This document shows positions 14,101 through 27,367 of a DNA stretch of 64,000 nt, piece by piece. How positions within the stretch are numbered: the stretch's first letter is position 1; the number at the start of each line of letters is the position of its first letter. The DNA is from Daphnia carinata (Eukaryota > Arthropoda > Branchiopoda > Diplostraca > Daphniidae). The stretch spans positions 10,261,534-10,325,533 of the forward strand of contig NC_081331.1 in the NCBI RefSeq assembly GCF_022539665.2, read 5' to 3'. The translations under genes and the position numbers were made by a program. Under the pieces are notes generated by a model that did not search any database, was not told the DNA's origin, and worked only from the letters and a program-made list of their open reading frames with translations.

Positions 14101-17100
14101 AATGTGTTGAGCAGATAACAATTTGAAAAGACAGCAGATAAATCATTTCAATTTAGGTGCTTTTAAATTTAAAGAAAACAGCTAATATAACAATAAGCAT
14201 ATTCAAAACATCGCGGTGTTGACTTATTTTTCTTTTCATTTTATTTTTTTCTGCCCCACTCTTCATTGTTTCTTATATAAACATCTTCCATTTTTGATTT
14301 GGGAAAAAAAAAAATTTGCCTAGTGGATTTCCTTTTGTCTAATGGCTTTGCACCATTTGTGACTTTTCCCTTCGTGCTGGCAGCACGTGACACACCCCCC
14401 CCCCCCAAAGGAGGCACATCAAATGAACGAGTTTTCATTTTTTTTATTTTTATTTTTTCAAATATATAAATGTCTTAATAAAATACTGTCATTCTTTTTA
14501 GAAATGCCATTCCCCCCCCCCCTCCCTTCCAGTTGGGTATAGCAGAAAAAATATTAAGTCCTTTCATCTATTTCACCGATTGCGCTCCAGCAGAGGCCCC
14601 TCTCTTTTCCCAGCCACTGGAGCGATATTATTATTTTTTAATGAAGTGCTTTTTGTCATCGGTGATCAGCTGATGCAGCAGCCCTCCGAAGAAGAAGAAG
14701 AAGAAAAAAAAAACGCGCAATATATATAAACAGCCCCCTTTTTTTTCGACCACGGTCTGTTTTTTTTTTTTTTTTTCTTTCTTCTGTGAATAAATAATAA
14801 TAAGAGGATTTCATTCTTTTGCTGCTGCTGCCTTTCTCATTAATTCCTCATCGGCCGTGTGTGTTTGTATTGTATATTGAATACGAAAACGAGTTCCTCT
14901 CTACATGATGAAGAAAAGAAAAGCAAAAAAAAATAAAAATAAAAATAAAAATAATAATACATTTCGTTTCTCTTGTTGTTCTTATTGTGTAATTGAATTT
15001 TTTCAGCTTTTTTATCATCAAGCCAGCCATGCGAGGGAGGGTATCAGGTTCGCCAAAAGGTATATATATGCATATAAAAATATTGAGGGAAAAAAATACA
15101 AAATATTTCGTTGATGACCCCGGCCGTGTAATGAAATGCACTCTTCCCCTATCTTTTTCTATGATGAACCCAACATTTTCTTCGTTTCAAAAAAAAAAAA
15201 AAGAAAAAAAGAAAAGAAAATATAACAGGAGAGAAATCAATAGATTTCTAATTTACTTGTGTGTGTGTGCTATGGGCTAAACATTGGGAAATAGGCAAGA
15301 CTTGTGTATATACTAGAAATACTGAGACGATATACACAAAAGAAGTTTTAAATAGTTTTTCAATCGTTTGTGTTTTGATTAGAAAGAGAAAAAAGGGGGG
15401 AGGGGGGTTTGACAGTGAGTCAAATCAGTCGAAGCCAATCAAAAAGAGACCACTCCCGGAAAAAAAAAGTATTTGATTGGGCGAGCAAAAAAAAAAAAAA
15501 ACCCTTTCTTTTTCTTATTCAAATATTTGGAATCTTCTTTGGGCTTCGGTCCGTGAAACAATTTGAACGCCGGAGTGAAAGAGAGAGAGAGTCTAAAAAA
15601 GAAAGACACACGAAATAAGAGGAGGCCAGACACCAATAAACTTCTGAAGAGAAAGAGAACAAACGACTTCTTTTAGGCTAATGATGCTCTTTCGGATGCA
15701 TCACTTCTTTCTCTCTCTCTTTTTTTGAAGAAAAAAAAATATATAATAATATGCTCTATATAAACTTGTGCGTTCAGCACTAGTTAAAGGATTGGAAGAG
15801 CATCGGCAGCCGTTGATTGCAAAGGACCTATTTGCCTTGAATCATTTTTTTGTGTTGTCTCTTATGATTTCTCTAGTCTTTCCAATTTGTTACATTTATT
15901 TTTCTTTTTTCTAGGCTGCGCAATCACGAGCCCACACCGCAACGATCCTTTATTTTATTTATTAAATTTTTTTTTTAAACCAGACCTAAAGGGGGAAAAA
16001 AAAACGAGATGATGAAAAAGAGTGAAAATCAAAAATGGCGACGTCATTAGAGAAGATCCCACTCCGGGTAGAAAAATCTTACGCACGAACGTAATAAAAA
16101 AGAAATAAGGGAATGATGTAACATAATGAATTTCGATGCAATCTCCGTGAATATTTTTTTTTTTTCCTTTCCCAAGCATCGAATATGATTTTATTTGCAA
16201 TTATTTTATCTTAAAAAAGAAAGGAAAAATCGGTTAGAAAAAGAAGAACCATTCGTTTTGGGGGAAAAAAACATAAATTTCATTGTAATTCTGGGGATTA
16301 TTAAGGTGAAACTTAAAAAAAAAAGGCGAGGGGTGAATACATGCATACTTATATGCAGAATACGTAGTACAAGAATACGTTTAACGGAAAAAAAAAAATA
16401 GTGTTTGCCTCTTTCGAATTGTGGATAAATGATGAAGCACTCGGTGATGACCAAGTGCATTTTTTTTCCCCTATTTCGTTTTATTTTTATTTTTTTTTCT
16501 GTATCCTCATCTTCTCAATGATTTCGCTTTTTTTTTCTCCCTTCTCTCCCTTCAGAGAAAACCCTCCCAAGCAATTATTAAATACACAATTCTATTGGGT
16601 GTAAAGAAAAATAAACTATATTACGTGGTTGCATACATTCTGTATACCAACCGCATAGAGAGAGAGAGGGGAAAATTCAAATCCCCCCCTCAAAAAAAAA
16701 AAAATGATTTAACAAAATGAGCAATAACGAATTTTCTTTTTTATTTATTTATGTTTTAAAAAGAGACAATTTGTCTGCATTCAAATATATCGAAAAGGTT
16801 TCCCATTTTTCTCACGGTAGATCAACAGAAATGACAAAGTCATGGGCGGCAGAGGTAGGACTTTAAACCTTCTCAAAAAAAAATAACAAGCATCATAATT
16901 ATTATTGACTCGATTGATAAAGTTTTCCCTAATCTCTTCCGATGCGGATCGAATTTTTTTTTTTTCCCCCTCTTTAAATGTTTCCAATTTTCAGCCGTGA
17001 TTAGAAAAATCCTTGTCCCGTTAACTGAGCAATAGGTTGTAATCACGTCTTTGACAAACGATTGCACGTGATTCAGCGCATTTTCCTTCATCGTCCAATC

Positions 17101-19620
17101 GCATTCTTCTTAAAACGCAAAGAGCGATGAAACAAAAAAAAAACAAGTCCGGACGTGTTTGACTTTCTTTTGACTATCGACAATGAAAGCAAACAATCGA
17201 TTTGTTGGCACGATTGTAATAGTCGTCTGAAATTATAGAAAAAAAAAAAAAATAGAAGATCGGAAATGTATCAAATCATTCCAGACTCTCCCCCACCCCC
17301 ACGCACCCCACTCCCTCGTCCACCCCATGTAATGTCTCTTTCTAAAAGAAAACAGTTGACGCTGCCAAGTTTCCCTCCTCGTCGTTCAACTTTATCTTTT
17401 ACACTACGGCGCTCATGTCGTCTATTTCCATCATATTGCCCTCCTCCCCTCTGCTCAGACGTTTTCAACTTTTTCTTCTCCTACTACTTAAGCATCTCTG
17501 GTGTGTAGGTGTAGGGGTAGGAAAATTTTTTTTTTTTTTTTATTTTTCCTTCTTTAAATCGTGACTCTGTGAAGAAGAAAAGAGAAAGAGAAGAGCATAA
17601 CAAGAGATATATACACGGCCCTCTCTCTCCTCTCTCTATAGAGGGAGTTCGGGTGGGGAGGGGGTTAGTCTATATAGGTAATAGCGGTCGTAGTTCTACT
17701 AGTACTCCCGCCGCTGCGAACGACTTTTACGCGTTTTGGATCGAGTCCAGGTGCGGCGGAAAACAGTTGCAAGGGAGAAAAGAAAAAAAAAAAAAAGGGA
17801 AAGAGAGCAATGCTTCGCTATTTCAGGATGAATCGCACTGTTAAGCCAAAGAGCTTTTGACGGAATATCGGGGGAAAAAAAGAAAAAAAGAAAAGAGCGA
17901 TGTAGACAAAGTATTACATCCGAAGTGCTTCAAGACGTAGTTTATACATGCCCCTGCCCAAACAGTTGTGTTGTCTACGGCACGCTCTTTTCTTCTGATA
18001 TTTATCATCGACAAGGCGAGACTGTAATATTCAATTTTTCTTGTTTTCAAAGAATTTCGTTTTTTTTTTTTTAAATGCCGTTTTTCTATTATTGTTTTCA
18101 AAAAGGTGTAATTTTTTGAACGTTGTATTTCCCGCCCACACGTGGGTTTCGGCTACTGTGCGCATTTTGTCATGTATAGACTTGTCTACCCCCCTGTAGG
18201 CTATTATACCAAAAGAGGGGTATAGATCTATCATCCCACTTCCCATTTCTTTTGATGTTTTTTTTTTCTTTCCCCCTACGTGATGCAGTACACCATCCAA
18301 TTATAGACACAGGTACACACACAACACTTCGATTTCTGAAATGCAAAACCCATGCAAATGATGTAACGCTAGAGTGGACAGGTAAAGAAAAGAAAAAAAC
18401 AAGGTGTCGATTCTCCTCTCATCCACACACAAAAAAGTCGAACCTTTTTTTTTTTTTTTCTTTTCTTTGTACACAAATAATTACGTGTAGATGTATAAAA
18501 AGGGGCCTATACATCCCCGAAATCACTCGCGTGAACTTGATGACTCCCCCCTCCTGCTCTCTTGCTACTGCCACAATCACATCCATCATATAGAAGAGCA
18601 GCAGCAGTTTCTCTGTTCTATAGGCGGAACGTTTTGTTACATGCATCTTAACCGCCGTATATACATATGAAAAAAAAAAAAAAAAAAAACGAATGTTTTC
18701 TTCCCTCCTCCAGCTGCTTCAGCTGTCAGTTCAGATGTGTCTGTGTGTATTATTATAGAGTAGCTCAAGCTATACTCTATACATAATCATCTGGGCTTTT
18801 TTTTTATTTTTTATGTTTCATCTCTGGCGTCACTCGTCACGTTTCAAACACCCACAGAAATGTGTATAATTTCCGGCAACCCATTTTGTATTCGTTTATT
18901 TTTAGGGTTTGGATTTCAACAAAAAAAAAGGAACTGACTATTTCACGTATTGTCATTTTTTTTTTTTTTTTTTTTTTTTGGAATACCGTCCTCTTCCCCC
19001 CCTCATATCGTTGTAATGAATTCCATCATTTGCAGAGATAGGGATGAGTAAAATATCTTTACTTTTTTCGTGGTCATGATATTTCATTTTTTTTTTTATG
19101 TTTAAGACCAGCGCGTGTCTGATCCTTTTTTTTCTAAATGACCTTTTTTTTTCTTTTCCAGGTATTTTTTTTTTTTTCCTTTTAGAAAAAAAATATTTAA
19201 CCCTCTGAAAATGGGTGGATTGTCTCCCCACCTCTTAACCACTACGTAATAGCATATAGATAATGTATTTACATTTAGACGCTGTATACGAGCTTTGGAA
19301 TTTCATGACCCCCCTCATTTTTTTTTCTGTGTGTCTGTGTGTGCTCAAACCGACCTCAACAAAAACGAAGGGATAGGGCATAAAAATAGATGATTATAAA
19401 ACAACTAAGATACACAAAGTTTTCTCTCGTTCTCTCCTTTTATATCTTACAACCCCCCCGTTCCCCGAGACAAGTAAGAAAGAAGAGATGTTATATATGT
19501 GTATACTACGTAAGATATACACACGCACTAATGGCTTTATTATTCAACTATTTTTTTCCTTTTTTTTTTGTATTCCCCTCCGCTTGGTAACGAAGGCATA
19601 AAACAAAAGAAAATGATCCC

Positions 19621-19644
19621 CTCTCTCTCTCTCTCTCTCTCTCT
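19621..19644. repeat. (CT)12 microsatellite
   Basis: Perfect CT array running into a T-rich tract. Confidence 0.85.
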
Positions 19645-20408
19645 TTTTTCTTTTTTCTTATTTTCAGGGAAGGGAGAGAGAAAAAAAACCGGGGGGAAAT
19701 GGCGGTTTAATTAGAGAATTCAAATGTGAAAAAAAAAAAAGAAAAGAGGGAAATTCTTTGGTTGTGTGGCGTAATAGTCTACTTGACAAAAATCAAACAT
19801 CAAGCAAAGAAACAACTTTGAGTGTCTGCTCTCTTTAATAGCGTGAATTTGTTTTATTCCCTCTCCCTTTCGTTTTTTTTTTTTTTTTTTTTACATAAGA
19901 ACAATATAGTTAGTAAAGATGGCAATGTGCTGCCATTGACGTCACGGTGCTATAAGCCTTAGACATAAATTACATCGTCTTATTTCTCGTTCACGTGACA
20001 CGCGTCCTGTCGCATCGATCAAGGCTCATTAATCAATTTGAATTTCTTTTCCCCCTTTTTCTTGTTTATTGTACCCACCGAGAAGAAATGATACTAGTCT
20101 GTCTAATGTTATTAGATCGAACCGAATAAAAATAGATCAGCAAAACGAACCCCCCCCCCCCACCCTCACCTAAAATTACAATTTCTGAAATGTCACACGT
20201 TCAAAGTCCCCAAAATGAAACGATGGCTGACCTTCGGGACTGTAACACACCAAACGGGCCAATCGGAATGCGTCAAATTATATACGTGTGCTGTGTGTGT
20301 CGCCTTTAAGGTCATCCTTTCCCAATAAGAGAAGGAGGTCAAACGCAATCTCCAAATGGACGTTGACCGCTTGTGCTTGGTCATCCTCTTATACATTCCC
20401 CCCACCAC

Positions 20409-20409
<1 letters not shown>

Positions 20410-20458
<49 letters not shown>
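20410..20458. repeat. poly(C) tract of 49
   Basis: Uninterrupted cytosines, flanked by CCACCACA on the left and ACCACCACTACTAG on the right. It is the longest homopolymer in the window. Confidence 0.85.
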
Positions 20459-21713
20459 ACCACCACTACTAGTATATACGCAACATATTTTTCTTTTTTG
20501 AAGTCGTTAAACAGTATAGAGTGTGTACGTTGTTATCTTATTTTTTTTTTTTTCAACCTCTTTTTACACGTTTTTGCATATAAAAACACGTCCTGCATCA
20601 AAGAGAGAAAACAAGTCGGCCATTAACGGTCATGAGAAAATACAACACACACACTCTATAGACGCGTGTATATTTAGCATACGTACTCGAAAATTTTGTG
20701 TGTTTTTTTTTTTGTTCAAGTTGTTTCGATCAACCAGAGGGCACAAACAACAACGGAGGAAAAAAAACAAAACAAAAAAAAAAGTATATTATATAAGCGT
20801 TGAATACTGATTAGCTGATGGGAGCCCAGGTATTTCCAGAGGAGAGTTGATTTCCATCTCATCGCCGCTCGCACAAGATTGGCTATTGGGCAGTAAAAAT
20901 ACACACACACACACACACACACGATCGTTAAAAGCTGGGAATAAGAAACAAACCCAATGGAGAAAAGCAAAAGGGGGATGTTTTATTTCATTTTTTTTTC
21001 CTTCTTTTTATGTTTCATTCCTCGGGAAAAAAAAATGGAGGGTATTTTTCTATATGTAGGCTCTCTTTTTTATATATTTTTAAACAACTTTTTTTTTCGG
21101 GTTTGTTGCTTGCTAGTGTGTACATGGGCTAGACACACTCGGTGCAAAAGGGCGTTGCACCGAGAGTTCCTTTTTACTTTTCTTATTTTTTTTTTTTTTT
21201 TTTTTTTTTTTATTGTGGTTTATTTTTACGACGCATATAGCTCAAGTCAATCGCTGGCATTTAATGCACCATTGTTCGAACTTGCTCGGGTCATTTGCAT
21301 TTTCTCCTCCGTCTTTTTCTTATTCCCTTTTTTTTTTTGTGAAGGGGGAAAGAAAAAATTTTGAAAAAAAAAAAAGAAAACATTTTTTTTCGTTAAATGT
21401 TATATTTATTCTCGGTTGAACTCACTGACTTTTGAGAAACAAAAGGGCCCCCTTTTTTTGCTTGGTACCTTCCCTGATTGATTTATTTATACATTTTTAT
21501 ATGCACGAAGCGTATCAAACATTTTTTGTTTTTTTGGTAAGGTTTCAAAACTAAATAAATAAGAATCGAAGGGGGAAATAATTAGGCGAACGGTGACATC
21601 AGCACTGCATAGGACTATATGTTATTTCCCCGAAACTTAGTGTGTATATACAATAATAATTCAAAACCATTATTAGTTTCCTCGTCAGGTCGGGTGGCTG
21701 CGTGTAATCACGT

Positions 21714-21715
<2 letters not shown>

Positions 21716-21746
<31 letters not shown>

Positions 21747-21753
21747 ACACACA
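21716..21753. repeat. (TG)n-(AC)n self-complementary microsatellite
   Basis: About 29 bp of TG followed immediately by about 9 bp of AC, so the junction is self-complementary. Confidence 0.8.
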
Positions 21754-22712
21754 AACAACAGCCGGCAAAGTATTTTTAAGGAGCAGCAACACGCGTCGCT
21801 CGCAATGATTTATATCCGATGATGACAAACAGCAATTAATACCCGCGGCTATAAGAGAAAAAACGAAAATTCAAAATGTTTCTTCATTTATTTTTTTGCA
21901 ATTATTCGCTAAATTAGATTTTTACGTCGTTTGGAATTGAAAAATTGGTGGGAATTTCAAAATACTTGGTCGAAGGTTTCAATTCGATCACGCACAAGCG
22001 CAAGCCCATCAGACATTAAAACATCGAATGTTTTCCTTGTTTCTTATTTCCTCATTTCGTAAGAAAACAATGTTTGATGTATATATGACCTCGTGTGTGT
22101 TTTGTTTTTGTTTCGGGTTGATAACGGGCACTCGATCCGATTTATTGCGTGCGTGAACATTGCGTAAGGAGGAAAGCAGTTTTCTCCATCGGCCCTTAAA
22201 CGCATAAAGCCCATAAAAAAAAAAATGCAACAATGCCAAGTTGGTTCATTGAAGCTGCAGGGCGTTTCTTTCAGTTTCTTTGGGGTCAACCAGATTTTTA
22301 ATTGTTTCATTATCTGCCATTTTTATTTTCTTTCTCTTTGGTCTTTTATTTAAATGCGCGTACGCGTCCAATTTGCCTCAGGGCGTTCTGTAGTCCCTCT
22401 TGCGGCAGACATTTTTTGTTTTACGATATTTAATTACACGAAGGAATGTTGAACACGAATCCCCCCCCTCCTTTTTGTCTCGAGGGGAGTGTTCGGGCAT
22501 TTTTGTGTTCTTTTCATTCTCATTTTTTTTTTATGTAGTGTAATATCGCAACAATTATAACGTGCTGTGTTGTCATCGCATTTGATCAACGGCTAAATGA
22601 AGTTGAAATTCGATTTCCAATTAGGGCGGTGCCCTTTTTTTTTTTTTCGTATACCCCCAGAAGCTAAATTTTTTTTTTTTTTTAATTCACGCATCCAGAC
22701 GGCGACACCCTT

Positions 22713-22749
22713 CCCCCCCCCCCCAAAAAAAAAAAAAAAAAAAAAAAAA
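22713..22749. repeat. C12-A25 homopolymer junction
   Basis: Twelve C followed directly by twenty-five A. Several other C-to-A or T-to-C junctions occur, but this is the longest. Confidence 0.8.
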
Positions 22750-23131
22750 TCTTTCGTAAATCGAGTAAATTTTGGCTGGAAAGCGGCTGTGAGAATTGGT
22801 GTCATCATTACACTTATTCAACATTTTGTTTTCCTTCTACATGAAAAAAAGTGCTAAAACACAAGATGATGGAATGAAACAACACACACACACACAAAAA
22901 TGGGATAGGCTAAATGGAAAGAAAAAAATAAATAAATAAGTTGATTGGGTTATACACGAAAGGAAACGGTTGATTAGTGCTGGCCTGTATATATATATAT
23001 TATATATATATACTGGAGCCGATTGCGCCATACACACACTTTAAAAAAAGAAAGAAGAAGAAGAAAACGCTGCGCCCTAACAGACACGATATAATCGTTG
23101 AGGATAGAGAAATAGAGATAGGCAACTCGGT

Positions 23132-23157
23132 TCTCTCTCTCTCTCTCTCTCTCTCTC
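23132..23157. repeat. (TC)13 microsatellite
   Basis: Perfect TC array. Confidence 0.85.
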
Positions 23158-25551
23158 ATTGACAATAAATAACTCTTTGCCTATATGAGCCGACCTATCT
23201 TTATTTTCAACTGAGAAAAACAAAAAAACAAAAAAAAAAACAAATTCCGTTTTTTAGCTCTCGATTGCATCAATAAACACAACGGCAACAATTGCCGCTA
23301 TAGCCGGCGCAAAAGAACTGAGCCTTTTTTTCACGGAGGAAAAAGCACCGAGTTCGCGTAAAAAGAAGCTGCTGATGGATTGCACTCGACATCCTCCTCC
23401 GACGATTGGTTGTATATCAAAGTTAATTGAAGCCAACAGTTTCAAATAGTTTTTCTTTCTTTTTTTTTTTTTTTCTTTTTTTGCTCCGTTCGTTTTTGAT
23501 GTTTTTTTTTTTCTTTTTACTTTGAATGAAGTGGTGGCAGCACTGGGCAATGACCAGAAATAGATACTCCTGGTCACATCACAAGTTTGTCTTATTTAAA
23601 TGTGAAACAAAACAAAACAGACAAAAAAAAAAAATACAAAAATGAAACAAACAAAAAAAAAAAAAGGAAGAAGGCTTTTCGTCGCGTCACTCTAATCGAC
23701 TCCACGTGCACACGGCCGCTCCTTTTGCTTGTTGTTGTTATAGTATTATATATACCCAGTGGTATGGTTAGCTGTTGCTTCGAAAAAAACGGACATTACT
23801 CACATCCCGCACGTCCGGATTTTTTTGTTTTTTGTTTTTTTTCATCAAGGGCTTGGTGTGTACGTATATGTGATGAGCCCTTTTAAAGATATATTCCCTT
23901 CAATGACCCTCTCAAAGACTTGATTCATTCCCTTCTATTTCTTCCCCCTCTCATTTTTTATTCAAACTTTTTTTTTTTTTCCTTGGGAGACCCGAACTTA
24001 CATCGATTCAAAATAATCCAGATGGCTCCCTATCGTCTTCTTTTGTTTTTATTTTTATTTTTATTTTTTTTCAAAAATGTCCCTGTGTGTATAATTCTCT
24101 CGCCACCTTCACACACCACCCGACAGCCCCCTGATTATCAAAGAGGGGGTTTTGTGCCGAGCTTGAAGACCAGGTCTTGTGTGACTATTTGACTCTTCTT
24201 ATCTCACTCGAAAAATCATTGAAAAAAGAAACAAGTTTTTTTTGTTTTCCTTATACCTCAGAGGTCGTCCGCACATACTCTTATTTCTTTTCTTTTTTTT
24301 TAAACATGGAATAGCATTTCCTCTCTACGTTGTGTATATAGCAAAGACTTAAAACAATTTCTATTTTTTTTTTTTTTTATCCTGCCCCAACTTGTTTTCT
24401 GCCTCCGCCAGAGAAAAATGGGTCTAAAACCATTGGTCTCCCCCCCCCCCTCTTCGCTTGCTTCACCTGTGAAAGGTTGTTACGCTCTTTTCTACAATCA
24501 GGGCCATCAGTTTCAAACTGTCCGTTCCTCTGTCCATCCATCCGTTGTCTTTTCTTTTTCTTTTCTTTTTTCCGCACTTACAACCCGACTTTGTTTCTTC
24601 TTCCCTACAACTCCAAAGTTGAAGCCGGAGGAGGGGGAACAGAAAATGGACACTCGCCGTTTGTGTGTGTGTGTGTGTGTGTATGGAAGGGATGTCTTAT
24701 TTTTTATTTTATTTTTTTGCGCTGCTATATAATGGCTGGGTGCAGACTAGAGTGGCGTCGTATATCGCACAATGGCATCGGTTTTCGAATTTCGCGCTAC
24801 ACGGAACCCCGGCCCCAATGCCCCCATGTTTTCCTTTTTTCGTGTGTGTGTGTGTGTCCTCGGCTCTACCGTCTGTGGCCATTTCCTGTGCGAAAAAAAA
24901 ACTTGATTTTAACCATTCGTCAAATGGTAATCAATCAGCGAAAGCTTTTCTCTACATTGTACACAAGTGAACTGAACGTTTTTTGCCCGCGCAACGGCCC
25001 TATTAGTTTGAAACTCATCAGTCCGCCTTGTGCGTATGTATGTGCGCATAACCTTCTCTTCTTTTTTCTTTTTCCTTTTTTTTTTTTTTTTTGTCTCTCT
25101 GTGATTCCCTCCGACAGATAAAAGATTATTGTCTCCTTTTTTTTTCTTCCCCTTCTTTTGGGGACGAAACAAAAAATGAATAAAAACACGCAAAAGTTGG
25201 AAGCATCTAACCAGAAAGACATGCTGGCCCTCTCGCTCTCTCTCCTCAATAGATAGTGTGTACACCCTGGCCACGTATACACAAACACGCAAAGCTCTTT
25301 TTTTTTTTTTTTTTGTAAGAAACACAACAAAATCCGAGGGATGAAAGTTAAGGAATTAATGATTGCCATAAAAGGTAGAAAGAGAAAAATAGATTTTTGT
25401 TTTTGTTTTTGTCCCCCCCCCCCCTCTCTCTCTCTCTGTGTTGTACACGGGACCCATGTTCGATGAACCGCACCGGACCCCTCAAAGTTTCTTAAAGCTT
25501 ATTTTCTTTGTGTATGTGTGTGTGTTATCGGGCCGTAGATATTTATATGCG

Positions 25552-25583
<32 letters not shown>

Positions 25584-26922
25584 CTCGGGGAATTTGTTAG
25601 ACCATCTTTTTCCTTCCTCCTATTCCGACGACTTTTCCCTTCATCAGATATCAACGTTAAAAAAAAAAAAAAAAAAAGGGCAGCAGCAACGCATCTATAT
25701 ATATGTATTTTATATCTACATCTTATATAATACCCTCTCTGTGAGTCTATGTAGATAGCGATAGATATTTTTTTTTTTAACGGTTAGGAAAAAAAAAAAA
25801 AAAAGGTTGTATGCGTTGAGCTATTTTAATGACTTGGTGCGCGCTTTGTCGCTTCGAGTGTCTCCAGCTCCGAGTTTTTCTTTTCTTTTCTTTTTTTTTT
25901 TTTTTGGAACATAAAAAAATTATATTCTACTGCTGATCCGTTTTTGCTTGGGAGGAAGAAAAATGGCCGTATGATTTAAAGAATAATCACACCGTTTTAT
26001 TTATTGATTTATTGATTAGGGTAGAGAAATTATATTCATCTTATTCAACGGCATACGGTACTATTAACGATTAAACACTTGATTATGGATTGTTTAAACT
26101 CATTTTTTTTTTTTGAAACAATTAATGCGTACGCACGTCTTCGTACATTTTTTTTAGAAAATAAAAGCGTCTATCGCTTTTTTTAAATGACGCGTAATAA
26201 CTTGACCTCCTCTCCCCTCCTCCTTGTGTTATTACATTACAAACAGGTGTATAGACATACAGCGACAATATGTCTTCATTTTTATCCTCCTCCCCTTTTC
26301 AACAGTGTTTTTTTTTTTTTTTCTTTTTGTATCTCTTTCGAAAATGGACGGCCGTGTCATCGTCTCGACGGGAGCTGATGGTAGACCCCTACAGCGATGA
26401 TCGGATTAAAATAAAAAAATAAAAAAAAAAAAAGCTTTGCGTTTATTCTTGTTTCGGTTCGATAAAAAGAAGAATCTCTTCAAGATTTGATTGATTGACG
26501 TAGTCAATATCCAGTTTGTAATGGATTCGCAGCACATATCGCACGGATTGTTCTTTAGCGTGCACGTATAGTACCTACACTATTTAACGTTTATAAAAAA
26601 AAAAAGAAGGCCGGATTGTTTTGCTCGGTCACGCTCGCAACTGGCGTGATGATGACAGAGAATATTACCATCCCCATTAAATCTTTTGTTTCTTTCTTTA
26701 AAAAAAATATATATATATACTGTATATATACCGAATTTTTTTGTTTTGTTTTATGAATCTTTTTTGTTTGGGTACGACACGACGACGACGTGATTTATTT
26801 GAAAATGATAATGATCGCCATCAATAATAATATGATTATTGTAGCGGGAGAAGAAGAAGTTTCTTCGGAGAACACGGGGGGGACCTTGACGGAGGATACA
26901 ACAACATGACTATATAAAGTAT

Positions 26923-26949
26923 ACACACACACACACACACACACACACC
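26923..26949. repeat. (AC)13 microsatellite
   Basis: Perfect AC array. Confidence 0.8.
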
Positions 26950-27335
26950 ACGTTTATTTTCTAGACACAACGACACTGTGTGTGTTTTCTAAGTGGAGCG
27001 CTACATTTTTTTTTTCTTTTCTCTTTGCCAAAAAAAGGAAATAAAGCCAACATTTTGCATGTAATATTCACGTACGTCACGCAAGCACGCTCTAAAACTA
27101 AAACATGACCTGATTTCCTTTTTTTTTTTTTCTTCTAAAATGAAAGAAACACGAAAATAAATACGCAGTATTTTGGATAAGCGCACATAGGCTCGTTTTT
27201 GTGAGTGTGTGTGTGTGTGTGTGACTCCCGCGTGTATGTGTGCGTCTATTTCTGGTGGCGTGAGCCATCCGTGTTGCTCACTATTCACGCGTGTGTGACC
27301 GACTCTCAACAAATTTGACTTTTCTTATTTTTTTT

Positions 27336-27339
<4 letters not shown>

Positions 27340-27367
<28 letters not shown>
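27340..27367. repeat. (GT)14 microsatellite
   Basis: Perfect GT array, with a second shorter one at about 27205-27223. Confidence 0.85.

Noticed and set aside
24418-25325. Overlapping 100-214 codon frames on both strands
   Set aside because: They consist of TG-repeat (CVCVCV) and poly-T/A (F/K) translations joined by chance.
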